Source: Streptosporangium sp. NBC_01495 (GTDB lineage: Bacteria > Actinomycetota > Actinomycetes > Streptosporangiales > Streptosporangiaceae). From it: a DNA stretch of 64,000 bases. The translations under genes and the position numbers were made by a program. Each line of letters starts with the position of its first letter. Position 1 is the first letter of the stretch. The notes under the pieces were generated by a model. It saw only the letters and a program-made list of their open reading frames with translations, did no database searches and had not been told where the DNA came from. Positions 1-8,372 of the stretch are shown piece by piece. Location of the stretch: the NCBI RefSeq assembly GCF_036250735.1, contig NZ_CP109430.1, positions 10,354,001 through 10,418,000 of the forward strand, given 5' to 3'.

Positions 1-786
1 CCCGGTCCACAGGATGGCGACGTCGAAGCGGCGGGGAAGCGCCACCACCCGGTCGTAGAAGAATCCGGCCTGGTGGGCCAGTCCCCAGACGATGATCATG
101 TTGAGCCAGCCCGCGGCCTCGTACCCGTAGCGCAGCCGCAGCACGTCGACGACGAGCGCCGCCCCCGCCAGCCAGATCAGGGCCAGCACGTCGTAGTGCC
201 GGTGCAGCCAGAGCGAGATCGGCAGCAGGGCGATCAGCACGAGGTAGACGCCGATGAACCAGAGCGGGCTGATGACGAGCAGGACCACGCGGTCCATCCA
301 GTCGACCCCGAACGCCCGTGTCACGATCACGCCGAACACGATCCAGGTCCCGGCCAGCGCCAGCGCGGGGATCGCGAGGCTCCGGATGCGCCGCGACACG
401 AAGGTGCCGATGCCGACCCCGCGCTCGCGGGCCCGGTTCCACGACAGCAGGTGGACGTACCCGCCCACGTAGAAGAAGAGCGGCAGCACCTGCAGCAGCC
501 ACGTCAGGATCCACAGTCCCGAGGTGAAGCCCAGCGGGCTCGTCGGCGAGGGGCCGCCCGGCCCCCACTGCAGGATCGTGAACGCCCAGTGCCAGACGAC
601 CACGACGATCAGGCTGAACGCGCGCAGCCAGTCGACGTACCGGTCCCGCTGTGCCCCGCTCGCGACCGGAGGAGCCTCGGACGGCACGGAATCCGCTTCG
701 GCGGGGGGCCCGGAGGTTTCCGGGGAGGGGGGTGTGGGGAGCGCCGAGGGGGTCGCCCTCTCCTGGTCTCCACCGGGTTCGATCAT
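1..786 (-). CDS. Acyltransferase 3 family membrane protein (3' end outside window)
   Basis: The minus strand is open from an ATG at 786 to the left edge (262 codons), so the C-terminus is missing. The first ~45 residues are a Pro/Ser/Glu-rich, probably disordered tail. Then comes RDRYVDWLRAFSLIVVVVWH, the typical entry of acyltransferase-3 (OafA/NodX-like) proteins, where a conserved Arg and His flank the first membrane helix. Further hydrophobic helices follow (LWILTWLLQVLPLFFYVGGY, LAIPALALAGTWIVFGVIV, PLWFIGVYLVLIALLPISLW). The family transfers acyl groups from acyl-CoA to sugars, lipids or peptidoglycan; the substrate here is unknown. The start lies 17 nt beyond the nuoD-like stop, which suggests co-transcription. 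Confidence 0.8.
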   Translation of the reverse strand, partial: MIEPGGDQERATPSALPTPPSPETSGPPAEADSVPSEAPPVASGAQRDRYVDWLRAFSLIVVVVWHWAFTILQWGPGGPSPTSPLGFTSGLWILTWLLQVLPLFFYVGGYVHLLSWNRARERGVGIGTFVSRRIRSLAIPALALAGTWIVFGVIVTRAFGVDWMDRVVLLVISPLWFIGVYLVLIALLPISLWLHRHYDVLALIWLAGAALVVDVLRLRYGYEAAGWLNMIIVWGLAHQAGFFYDRVVALPRRFDVAILWTG

Positions 787-803
787 GCGGTTCCAACCGT
801 GCC

Positions 804-1988
804 TTACTTGTCGATGTCGCCGACGACGAAGAACATCGAGCCCAGGATGGCCACCATGTCCGAGACCAGGTGGCCGGGAAGCATCTCACGCAGCACCTGG
901 ACGTTGTTGAAGGAGGCCGAGCGGAGCTTCATCCGCCACGGCGTCTTCTCCCCGCGCGAGACCAGGTAGTAGCCGTTGAGGCCCAGCGGGCTCTCCGTCC
1001 AGGCGTAGGTGTGGCCCTCGGGAACCTTCAGCACCTTGGGCAGGCGCTGGTTGATCGGCCCAGGGGGTAGTTCGAGGAGCCGTTCCACGCAGGCGTCGGC
1101 CAGGTCGAGGGAGACCTTCACCTGTTCCAGCAGCACCTCGAACCGGGCGTGGCAGTCTCCCGCGGACCGGGTGACGACCTTCACCGGCAGCTCCCCGTAG
1201 GCGAGGTACGGCTCGTCCCTGCGCAGGTCGACGTCGACGCCGGAGGCGCGGGCGATCGGGCCGCTCACGCCGTACTGCATGATCGTCTCGCGGTCGAGGA
1301 CGCCCACCCCGCGCGTGCGGGCGAGGAAGATCTCGTTCCCGGCGATCAGGTTCTCGATGTCGGGCAGCCGTCGCCGCACGTCGGCCACGGCCTGGGCGAC
1401 CCGGCCCGTCCACCCCTCGGGGAGCTCCTCCTTCAGGCCGCCGACCCGGTTGAACATGTAGTGCATGCGCCCGCCGGAGATCTCCTCCATCACGGCCTGG
1501 AGGGTCTCGCGCTCCCGGAACGCGTAGAAGACCGGGGTGATCGCGCCGAGCTCCAGCGGGTAGGACCCGAGGAACATCAGGTGGCTGAGCACCCGGTTGA
1601 GCTCGGCCATCAGCGTGCGGGTCCAGACGGCCCTGACCGGCACCTCCATGCCGAGCATCCGCTCCACCGCGAGCACGACGCCCAGCTCGTTGGCGAACGC
1701 CGACAGCCAGTCGTGCCGGTTGGCCAGCACGATGATCTGCCGGTAGTCGCGCACCTCGAAGAGCTTCTCGGCGCCCCGGTGCATGTAGCCCACGATCGGC
1801 TCGGCCGAGCTGATCCGTTCGCCGTCCAGCGTGAGCCGCAGCCGCAGCACACCGTGCGTGGACGGGTGCTGCGGCCCGATGTTGAGGATCATGTCCTCGG
1901 TCGCGAGCTCCTTGCCGTCCGCCCCCCGCACGGCTTCGGCTCCAGCCCCCAGCCCCACGCTCAGCTCACGGGGCGCGCCTTCAGTCAT
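804..1988 (-). CDS. nuoD: Orphan NuoD paralogue (NADH-quinone oxidoreductase subunit D-like)
   Basis: 394 aa, the full length of the 49-kDa complex I subunit family. It has the N-terminal NIGPQHPSTHGVLRLRLTL block (the His equivalent to the quinone-pocket His), YMHRGAEKLFE with Arg71, and the usual C-terminal VVGDIDK ending. The quinone-binding Tyr of canonical NuoD/Nqo4/NDUFS2 (motif DY) is Trp94 here (RHDWLSAF). No other nuo gene is adjacent: the upstream neighbour is an aminotransferase (17-nt gap) and the downstream one an acyltransferase (17-nt gap). It is therefore probably a divergent second copy rather than the subunit of a local nuo operon. Actinomycetes are known to carry extra NuoD copies. 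Its actual partner complex is unknown. Confidence 0.9.
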   Translation of the reverse strand: MTEGAPRELSVGLGAGAEAVRGADGKELATEDMILNIGPQHPSTHGVLRLRLTLDGERISSAEPIVGYMHRGAEKLFEVRDYRQIIVLANRHDWLSAFANELGVVLAVERMLGMEVPVRAVWTRTLMAELNRVLSHLMFLGSYPLELGAITPVFYAFRERETLQAVMEEISGGRMHYMFNRVGGLKEELPEGWTGRVAQAVADVRRRLPDIENLIAGNEIFLARTRGVGVLDRETIMQYGVSGPIARASGVDVDLRRDEPYLAYGELPVKVVTRSAGDCHARFEVLLEQVKVSLDLADACVERLLELPPGPINQRLPKVLKVPEGHTYAWTESPLGLNGYYLVSRGEKTPWRMKLRSASFNNVQVLREMLPGHLVSDMVAILGSMFFVVGDIDK

Positions 1989-2005
1989 AGGGCCATGCTG
2001 TCACG

Positions 2006-3349
2006 TCAGCCGCGCGAGGCAAGATCCCGCAGGGCGCCGATCAGCCGGTCGACGTGCTCGGAGGTGGTGCCGATGCCGATGGAGGCGCGGACGGCGGAGG
2101 CGGTGACGTCGTCGCAGCCGCCGTCCTTGGCGCCCAGCAGGTGCCGTACGAAGGGGTGGGCGCAGAACTTGCCGTCGCGGACGCCGATGCCGTAGTCGCC
2201 GGACAGGGCCTCGGCGACCTCGCGGGCGGTGAAGCCGTCCACCACGAAGGAGACGATGCCGACGCGCGGGTGGTCCGGGCCCCACAGGGAGAGCTCGTGG
2301 ACGCCGGGGACGGAGGCGAGGCCCGCGCGCAGGCGTCCGAGGAGGCGCTCCTCCTCGCGGACCAGCGGGGTCCAGCCGGTGGCGGTCAGGGCGTCGCAGG
2401 CCGCGGCGAGCGCGACGGCGCCCAGCACGTTCGGGGTTCCGGCCTCGTGCCGCGCCTCGGGGTCGTCGTGCCACTCGGTGTCGTCGTCGTTCACGGCCTT
2501 CACCGCGCCGCCGCCCCGCAGGTACGGCTCGGCTTCGGCCAGCCAGTCGGAACGGCCGATCAGCGCGCCCGTGCCGAACGGCGCGTAGAGCTTGTGGCCG
2601 GAGAAGACCACGTAGTCCAGGTCGAGCGCCGTCAGGTTGAGGCGGCGGTGCGGGACGAGCTGCGCGGCGTCGACGAGGACGCGGGCTCCGTGCCGGTGGG
2701 CGATGTGGGCCAGAGCGGCGATCGGCCAGAGCTCCCCGGTGACGTTGGAGGCGGCGGTCACGACCAGCAGCTTGGGGCCGTCGATCGAGGCGAGGGCGTC
2801 GTCGACGGCGCGGACGGCCTCGCCGGGGAAGGCGGGGGCGGCCAGCCGCACGACCTTGTCCCAGGGCAGCAGCGAGGCGTGGTGCTCGGTGTCGAAGACC
2901 ACGGCGGTGGTGCCCTCGGGCAGGCTGCGGGCCAGCAGGTTGGTCGCGTCCGTGGTGTTGCGGGTGAAGATCACCGAGTCGTCGGGGCGGGCGCCGACGA
3001 AGGCGCGCACCGTGTGCCTGGCCTGCTCGTAGCGGGCCGTGGTCAGCTGGGACGCGTACCCGGCGCCGCGGTGGACGCTGGAGTAGGCCGGGAGCGCGGC
3101 GGCGACGGCGGCGCTCACCGGCTCCAGACAGGGGGCGCTCGCGGCGTAGTCGAGGTTGGCGTAGCGGACGAGCCTGCCGCCCCTGACCGGGACCTCCAGG
3201 TCCGAGCCGAGCACGGCCGGGATCGGCCGGTCACCGGACGCGCGGGTCTCGGGGACGGTCACCGGGACGGCGGAGGCGGCGGTGGTGGTGGTGGTCGGGG
3301 CGACGGGGTTCGCGGGGTTCGCGGGGGAGAAGATCGTCAGGGTGGACAT
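2006..3349 (-). CDS. Class V aminotransferase, SufS-like cysteine desulfurase
   Basis: 447 aa PLP enzyme of fold type I. After an Ala/Thr-rich tail of ~40 residues come EHHASLLPW (His156 region), VDAAQLVPH (Asp227, pyridine-nitrogen ligand) and SGHKLYAPFGTGAL (Schiff-base Lys253). The C-terminal RDGKFCAHPF carries Cys396 at the place of the persulfide Cys of SufS-type desulfurases. This points to release of sulfur from cysteine or a related amino acid, although a different amino-acid substrate is possible. The ATG at 3349 has AAGGAG eight bases upstream. A SAM-IV riboswitch lies directly upstream, which links the gene to sulfur/methionine balance. It is the first gene of a probable aminotransferase-nuoD-acyltransferase operon. 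Confidence 0.88.
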   Translation of the reverse strand: MSTLTIFSPANPANPVAPTTTTTAASAVPVTVPETRASGDRPIPAVLGSDLEVPVRGGRLVRYANLDYAASAPCLEPVSAAVAAALPAYSSVHRGAGYASQLTTARYEQARHTVRAFVGARPDDSVIFTRNTTDATNLLARSLPEGTTAVVFDTEHHASLLPWDKVVRLAAPAFPGEAVRAVDDALASIDGPKLLVVTAASNVTGELWPIAALAHIAHRHGARVLVDAAQLVPHRRLNLTALDLDYVVFSGHKLYAPFGTGALIGRSDWLAEAEPYLRGGGAVKAVNDDDTEWHDDPEARHEAGTPNVLGAVALAAACDALTATGWTPLVREEERLLGRLRAGLASVPGVHELSLWGPDHPRVGIVSFVVDGFTAREVAEALSGDYGIGVRDGKFCAHPFVRHLLGAKDGGCDDVTASAVRASIGIGTTSEHVDRLIGALRDLASRG

Positions 3350-3399
3350 GCCATGGCTCCTTCGAGGTCATCGGACCCCAACCCATGGCATAGGTGCCT

Positions 3400-3517
3400 G
3401 GAGCCCGCGCTTGCCCGACACACCTCGTGCCGGACCAGGTCCTCACCCGGGGCACCCCGCCGCGGACGCGAGGGTTGCCGGCCAGCGAGCCGGGGCTTGT
3501 CACTGGCACTCATGACC
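3400..3517 (-). promoter_or_regulatory. SAM-IV riboswitch
   Basis: Read on the minus strand, the leader contains the conserved SAM-IV core in order: GGTCATGAGTGCCAG, CAAGCCCCGGCTCGCTGGCC, GGCAACCCTC, GCGGCGGGGTGCCCCGGGTG, AGGACC (closing P1 with GGTC) and, after the variable arm, the 3' pseudoknot strand GGCAAGCGCGGGCTCC. This matches the actinobacterial SAM-IV consensus as I know it. It ends ~50 nt before the aminotransferase start, so control could be by sequestering the RBS or by a downstream hairpin. S-adenosylmethionine should repress the downstream genes. Confidence 0.92.
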
Positions 3518-3526
3518 TACGTGGGA

Positions 3527-3532
3527 ACTATA
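3527..3532 (-). promoter_or_regulatory. Probable -10 box of the SAM-IV leader
   Basis: The minus-strand hexamer TATAGT lies 10 nt before the first base of the riboswitch, the right place for a SigA-type -10 box. No convincing -35 is visible; TTGCGG sits about 19 nt upstream. Confidence 0.5.
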
Positions 3533-3749
3533 ACCGACGCCCCGCGGTGCCCCGCAAGTCCGAAACGTGATCAACCCGGTATCGGGGCCGGAGCGGGCGC
3601 TCCCGGGAGCGCCCGGCGGATTGAAAGCGAAGCGTGATGAGAGAGCAGGAACTCGGAGCGTCCCCCGGTCGTCCTGGCAGTCAGCCGAAGAAGCGTTCGG
3701 GCAGTTGGCCGACGGTGTGTCCAAGCGCCGACCGACGAAGGAGAAAGCA

Positions 3750-4616
3750 ATGGACTGGGTGACCAACCCGGAGATATGGATAGGGTTCTTCACCCTCGTC
3801 GCCCTGGAGATCGTCCTGGGAATCGACAACATCATCTTCATCTCGATCCTGGTGGGCAAGCTCCCGCCCGCGCAGCGCGACAGGGCCCGCAAGCTGGGCC
3901 TCGCCGTCGCCCTGATCAGCCGCCTCCTCCTGCTGCTGGCGCTGTCGTGGGTGGTGAGGCTCACGGAGCCGATGTTCGAGGTCTTCGGGCAGGGGATATC
4001 GGGGCGCGACCTGATCCTGATACTCGGCGGCCTGTTCCTGCTGGGCAAGAGCGTCCACGAGATGCACGGCAGCCTGGAGGGGGAGTCCCACCACTCCGAG
4101 GGCAAGGTCGCCTCGTCCTTCACCTCGGTGATCATCCAGATCATGATCCTCGACGTCGTCTTCTCGCTCGACTCGGTGATCACCGCGGTCGGCATGGTCG
4201 ACGAGCTGGGCGTCATGATCGCGGCCGTCATCGTCTCGGTCATCGTGATGCTGGTCGCCTCCGGGCCGATCAGCCGCTTCGTGGACCGGCACCCGAGCAT
4301 CAAGATGCTCGCCCTGTCCTTCCTGGTGCTGGTCGGCGTCGTGCTCATCGCCGAGGGATTCGAGCAGCACATCTCCAAGGGCTACATCTACTTCGCGATG
4401 GCGTTCTCGCTGCTGGTGGAGCTGCTGAACATCCGGGTGCGGGGCAAGGCGGGCAGGCGGAAGCCGGTCGAGCTGCGTTCCCGCTACGAGACCGGGGACA
4501 AGGCCGGTTCCGAGAGCCCGGAGACCCCGGAGCCCCCGGTGGGCCGGGGAGCTTCGGCGACCCAGGCGGACGAACCAGCTGAAAGGGGAAATCCGGACAA
4601 GCGGGCCGACTCCTAG
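3750..4616 (+). CDS. TerC/Alx family integral membrane protein
   Basis: 288 aa, polytopic. It contains the paired acidic TerC signatures EIVLGIDNIIFISI in the first helix and DVVFSLDSVITAVG in a later one, which line the transport path. At least seven hydrophobic segments end near residue 230, followed by a charged, disordered tail. TerC/Alx/YkoY proteins are linked to manganese export and metal homeostasis; tellurite resistance is only the historical name. I chose ATG 3750 because GAAGGAGA lies six bases upstream. An open frame continues further 5' but without family similarity. The leader was inspected for a yybP-ykoY manganese riboswitch and none was recognised. Confidence 0.88.
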   Translation: MDWVTNPEIWIGFFTLVALEIVLGIDNIIFISILVGKLPPAQRDRARKLGLAVALISRLLLLLALSWVVRLTEPMFEVFGQGISGRDLILILGGLFLLGKSVHEMHGSLEGESHHSEGKVASSFTSVIIQIMILDVVFSLDSVITAVGMVDELGVMIAAVIVSVIVMLVASGPISRFVDRHPSIKMLALSFLVLVGVVLIAEGFEQHISKGYIYFAMAFSLLVELLNIRVRGKAGRRKPVELRSRYETGDKAGSESPETPEPPVGRGASATQADEPAERGNPDKRADS

Positions 4617-4636
4617 GCCGGGATTACGATGCTTAA

Positions 4637-5836
4637 GTGCGCTTTGATCCTTGGAATCCGGAATTCGTCGCCCACCCCTATGACGTCTACGACGAGCTGA
4701 GGCGGGAGCGGCCGGTCAGCTTCTTCGAGCCGACCGGCCAGTGGCTGGTGGCCAGGCACGCCGACGTCAACGCGCTGCTGCGGGACCGCAGGCTCGGCCG
4801 TTCCTACCTGCACGTGGCCTCGCACCGGGAGTTCGGCAGGCCGGACGACCCCGAGTTCCAGGACCCGTTCTGGCGGGTGATCAGGGCGGGGATGCTCGAC
4901 GTCGAGCCGCCGGTGCACACCAGGCTCCGGCGGCTGGTCTCGAAGGCGTTCACCCCCCGCATGGTCCAGGCGCTCCGTCCCAAGGTCGCCCGCATGGCCG
5001 AGGAACTGGTGGACGTCTTCGTCGAGCGCGGCGGAGGAGACCTGATCGCCGAGGTCGCCGAGCCGCTCCCGGTCACCGTGATCGCCGAGATGCTCGGCGT
5101 GCCCGAGGCCGACCGGCACCTGCTGCGGCCCTGGTCGGCCGACATCTGCGGCATGTACGAGCTCCAGCCGTCGGTCGAGGCCCAGCGCACGGCCGTGCGG
5201 GCGGCCGAGGAGTTCTCCGCCTACCTCGTCGAGCTGGCCCGCGCCCGCAGGGCCGACCCCGGTGACGACCTGATCAGCGCGCTCGCCCTGGTGGCAGACG
5301 AGGGTGACACGCTCACCGAGGAGGAGCTGGTCGGCACCTGCGTGCTGCTGCTCAACGCCGGGCACGAGGCCACCGTCAACGTCACCGGGAACGGCTGGTG
5401 GTCGCTGTTCCGCAACCCGGCCGAGCTGGACCGGCTCCGCGCCGACCACACCCTGCTGCCCACGGCGGTCGAGGAGCTGATGCGCTGGGACACCCCGCTG
5501 CAGATGTTCGAGCGCTGGGTGCTGGAGGACATCTCGGTGGGCGGGATCGACATCCCGCGCGGCACCGAGGTGGCGCTGCTGTTCGGCTCGGCCAACCGCG
5601 ACCCCGAGGTCTTCGCCGACCCCGCCCGCCTGGACGTGGGCCGGGTCGACAACCCGCACATCTCCTTCGGCGCCGGCATCCACTTCTGCCTCGGGGCACC
5701 GCTGGCCAGGGTAGAGCTGATCGAGTCGTTCGGCGCCCTGCTGCGCAAGGCGCCGAAGATGGAGCTCGTCGCCGAGCCCTCCTGGGGGCCGGGCTACGTC
5801 ATCCGGGGTCTGGAGTCCCTCCAAATACGGGTCTGA
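4637..5836 (+). CDS. Cytochrome P450
   Basis: 399 aa, a typical length for soluble bacterial P450s. It starts at GTG. The I-helix oxygen-binding motif AGHEAT is at 241-246, the K-helix ExxR (EELMR) at 280-283, and the heme loop FGAGIHFCLGAPLAR has the thiolate Cys351. The C-terminus ends in a short strand. The overall sequence resembles the CYP105/CYP107-like actinomycete group, but no subfamily or substrate can be assigned. No ferredoxin gene is adjacent, so redox partners come from elsewhere. It starts 20 nt after terC on the same strand and may be co-transcribed with it. Confidence 0.93.
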   Translation: MRFDPWNPEFVAHPYDVYDELRRERPVSFFEPTGQWLVARHADVNALLRDRRLGRSYLHVASHREFGRPDDPEFQDPFWRVIRAGMLDVEPPVHTRLRRLVSKAFTPRMVQALRPKVARMAEELVDVFVERGGGDLIAEVAEPLPVTVIAEMLGVPEADRHLLRPWSADICGMYELQPSVEAQRTAVRAAEEFSAYLVELARARRADPGDDLISALALVADEGDTLTEEELVGTCVLLLNAGHEATVNVTGNGWWSLFRNPAELDRLRADHTLLPTAVEELMRWDTPLQMFERWVLEDISVGGIDIPRGTEVALLFGSANRDPEVFADPARLDVGRVDNPHISFGAGIHFCLGAPLARVELIESFGALLRKAPKMELVAEPSWGPGYVIRGLESLQIRV

Positions 5837-5900
5837 GAACGGATGCGGGTCTGAGAACCGGCCCGGCCGGAGGTCACACCTGACCGGACGGCCCGCCGCC

Positions 5901-5979
5901 CGGATCGCGGGCCCCACCGGATCGCGGGCCCCACCGGAACGACGTCACCGGAACGCGGGCCCCACCGAAACGACGTCAG
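5901..5979. repeat. Short direct repeats between convergent genes
   Basis: Units CGGATCGCGGGCCCCAC at 5901 and 5918 and the variant CGGAACGCGGGCCCCAC at 5949 alternate with CGGAACGACGTCAC-like units at 5935 and 5966. They fill the space between the P450 and the convergent methyltransferase. No function is assigned. Confidence 0.7.
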
Positions 5980-5991
5980 CGGTTCGGCGGG

Positions 5992-7026
5992 TCAGGGACG
6001 GCTCTGGGAGAGCCAGCCGAACCCGCCGAGCCCTCCGGCGGCGATGAGCTCCGCCTCCTCCGAGGCCCTCGCGAGGGCCTGAAGGTAGCCGCGAGGGTCG
6101 CTTGCGGCCTGCTCGACCGGCGGGCGGCTCCCGGTGACGCCGAGGGCGCGCAACGCCTCGCGCTGCGTGGTCAGCGCCGTCGTGACGGCCCCGGCGCTCT
6201 CGCCCGAGGCCGCGCAGGCGTCGAGCGCCACGTGGGCGGTGATGTCGCACGAGCCGTCGGGCACCGGCGCGACCATCGCCCCGTCGCGGTATCCGGCCAG
6301 CGTGCCGTACGGCGGCCGGTCGTCGAGGATGTGGGCGTAGTCGATCGCGATCGCCCGGCCGCGCGCCAGTCGCAGGATCACCGAGGCCCAGGCCCTGTCG
6401 CGTGGCCTGCCGATCTCGGCCCGCTCGCCGGGGGCCCGCATCCGCCACCAGCGGGCCAGCCACGCGAGATCCGCCTCGGAGGGGCTGCCGCCGAGGCGCT
6501 CCTCACCGTCCGTGACGTTGACCAGGACCAGCCGGGGGCCGTCGGCCGTCTGCTCCGCGATGTCGACGGGCACGTTGTCGAGCCACTCGTTGGCGATCAC
6601 CAGCCCGTGGATCCCGTCCGGCGCGGCCCTCGCCCAGACGATCTCCTCCGGCAGCGCCGGCGGCCGGGGCGCCAGGTCGACCGCGGTCACCCGCAGCCTC
6701 GACCGGAGCGCGGGCGGCGCCGCGGCGAGCACACCGGCCGCCAGCCCGCCCTCGCCGGCGCCGATGTCGACCAGGTCGAGCACCTCGGGGCCGCCCAGCG
6801 CCTCGTCGATCGCGGTCAGCTCGCGCAGCACGGCCTCGGCGAAGACGGGGGAGGCGCCGACCGAGGTCCGGAAATGGCTGGAGGGCCGCTCCCGGAGATA
6901 GAAGCCGCTCTCGCCGTAGAGCGCCTGCTCCATCGCGGCACGCCAGGTGAGCCACACGCTCTCAGACGCTACCCGCCGGGGCGGGGGAACGAGATCAACT
7001 CGCGCTGACGCTTCGAGTGAGTACAT
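5992..7026 (-). CDS. SAM-dependent methyltransferase, MidA/NDUFAF7 family
   Basis: 344 aa. VDIGAGEGGLAAGVL near residue 88 is the SAM-binding glycine loop, followed by VTAVDLAPR (acidic ribose contact) and VIANEWLDNVPVD, the family block containing N-E-x-x-D-x-x-P. This matches the COG1565/MidA group, whose mitochondrial member NDUFAF7 dimethylates an Arg of the NuoD homologue NDUFS2. An orphan nuoD lies ~4 kb away, so NuoD is a natural candidate substrate (inference). The start is ATG 7026, and the gene is divergent from the DUF2520 gene. Enzymes of this group are often simply annotated as SAM-dependent methyltransferase. Confidence 0.82.
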   Translation of the reverse strand: MYSLEASARVDLVPPPRRVASESVWLTWRAAMEQALYGESGFYLRERPSSHFRTSVGASPVFAEAVLRELTAIDEALGGPEVLDLVDIGAGEGGLAAGVLAAAPPALRSRLRVTAVDLAPRPPALPEEIVWARAAPDGIHGLVIANEWLDNVPVDIAEQTADGPRLVLVNVTDGEERLGGSPSEADLAWLARWWRMRAPGERAEIGRPRDRAWASVILRLARGRAIAIDYAHILDDRPPYGTLAGYRDGAMVAPVPDGSCDITAHVALDACAASGESAGAVTTALTTQREALRALGVTGSRPPVEQAASDPRGYLQALARASEEAELIAAGGLGGFGWLSQSRP

Positions 7027-7279
7027 GACTCCATTCTGTCACCGATTCGCACGATCGTTGTCGACGCCGCGTCGGCGCGCCGCCGCCCGAACCGCCGTGC
7101 GGGCCGGGCCCGCGGGCTCTCCGGCGGGTCCCGTACGCTCCCGGTGTGCCCGATCCGGGCATCTCGCGGAGAACCCCGCCTCCGTTACCGAACACGCGTC
7201 TTGCCGTGGTTGCGATGGCATGGCCCGTTACGCTGGTCAATCGGGCACGGAGCCCCACATGGTCGAAGGACGGGACGTC

Positions 7280-8170
7280 ATGGACGCAGTCGATCGCCCG
7301 GCACGGCTGGCCGTCGGAGTGGTTGGAGCGGGCAGGGTCGGTTCGGCGCTCGGCGCCGCGCTCGTCAGGGCGGGGCACCGGGTGGTCGCGACGAGCGGCG
7401 TCTCCGACGCCTCCAGGGAGCGGGCGGTCGAGCGGCTCGGGCTCGTCCCCACCCGGCCCGAGGACGTGGTGGCCGGCGCGGACCTCGTCCTGCTGACGGT
7501 CCCCGACGACGTGCTGCCCGGCCTGGTCTCCGGCCTGGTCGAGACCGGCGCCGATCTCCGCGGCAGGCTGGTGGCCCACACCAGCGGCGCGTACGGCCTG
7601 GCGGTGCTGAACCCGGCGATCAAGGCCGGGGCGCTGCCGCTCGCGCTGCACCCCGTGATGACCTTCACCGGCCGCGACGACGACCTGCGCCGCCTCACCG
7701 GGATCTCGTACGGGGTGACCGCTCCGGACGCGCTCCGCCCGGTGGCCGAGGCCCTCGTCATCGAGATGGAGGGCGAGCCGGTCTGGATCGCCGACGAGGA
7801 CCGGCCGCTCTACCACGCGGCCCTGGCGGGGGCGGCCAACCACATGGTGACGCTCATCGCGGAGTCCTCGGAGCTGCTGGGCAGGATCGGCGTGGAGCAG
7901 CCGGGCAGGATGCTCGGCCCGCTGCTCGGCGCGGCCCTGGAGAACGTGCTGAGGCTCGGCATCGCCGGGCTGACCGGCCCGGTGGTGCGCGGCGACGCGG
8001 GAACCGTCCGCAGGCACGTGGACGCGCTGATCCTCGCCGCTCCCGAGGCGGCGGACGCCTACGTGGCGCTCGCCAGGCTCACCGCCGACCGGGCACTGGC
8101 GGCCGGGCTGCTCAAGCCCGAGGCCGCCGAGCGCCTCCTGGACGCCCTGGGCGGCAACATATGGACCTGA
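7280..8170 (+). CDS. Rossmann-fold DUF2520 oxidoreductase-like protein next to panC
   Basis: 296 aa from ATG 7280. An alternative ATG at 7259, also preceded by GGAG, would add seven residues. The N-terminal NAD(P)-binding motif GVVGAGRVGSALGAAL is followed by a helical C-terminal domain containing YHAALAGAANHMVTLIAES, typical of DUF2520. The fold resembles ketopantoate/pyrroline-5-carboxylate reductases, and its position just upstream of panC suggests a role around pantothenate. No catalytic activity is established for the family as far as I know, so panE-like activity is only a hypothesis. An open frame extends 5' to 6947 but overlaps the divergent gene and is not coding-like. Confidence 0.85.
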   Translation: MDAVDRPARLAVGVVGAGRVGSALGAALVRAGHRVVATSGVSDASRERAVERLGLVPTRPEDVVAGADLVLLTVPDDVLPGLVSGLVETGADLRGRLVAHTSGAYGLAVLNPAIKAGALPLALHPVMTFTGRDDDLRRLTGISYGVTAPDALRPVAEALVIEMEGEPVWIADEDRPLYHAALAGAANHMVTLIAESSELLGRIGVEQPGRMLGPLLGAALENVLRLGIAGLTGPVVRGDAGTVRRHVDALILAAPEAADAYVALARLTADRALAAGLLKPEAAERLLDALGGNIWT

Positions 8171-8372
8171 AGGACCCGGGGCCTGTGAGATCGGCCCGGG
8201 AGGCGGCGGCACACGGGCCCGGGGCTCCCGTTCCGACCCGGTGCCCGCCCCGGCGAGCCGATCCGGTTAGCTGATCTGATGAGCCGAGTCCGTCCGGCGA
8301 AGGGAACCGGCGGACTCCGATGAACGTCATTCTTCTCCGGCCCGGGAGCCGGAGCACCCCCGGGAGGTTCCA

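Noticed and set aside
3567..3749. N-terminal extension of TerC and a yybP-ykoY manganese riboswitch
   Set aside because: The extension lacks family similarity and a good RBS lies at 3736. The conserved riboswitch core could not be found in the leader.
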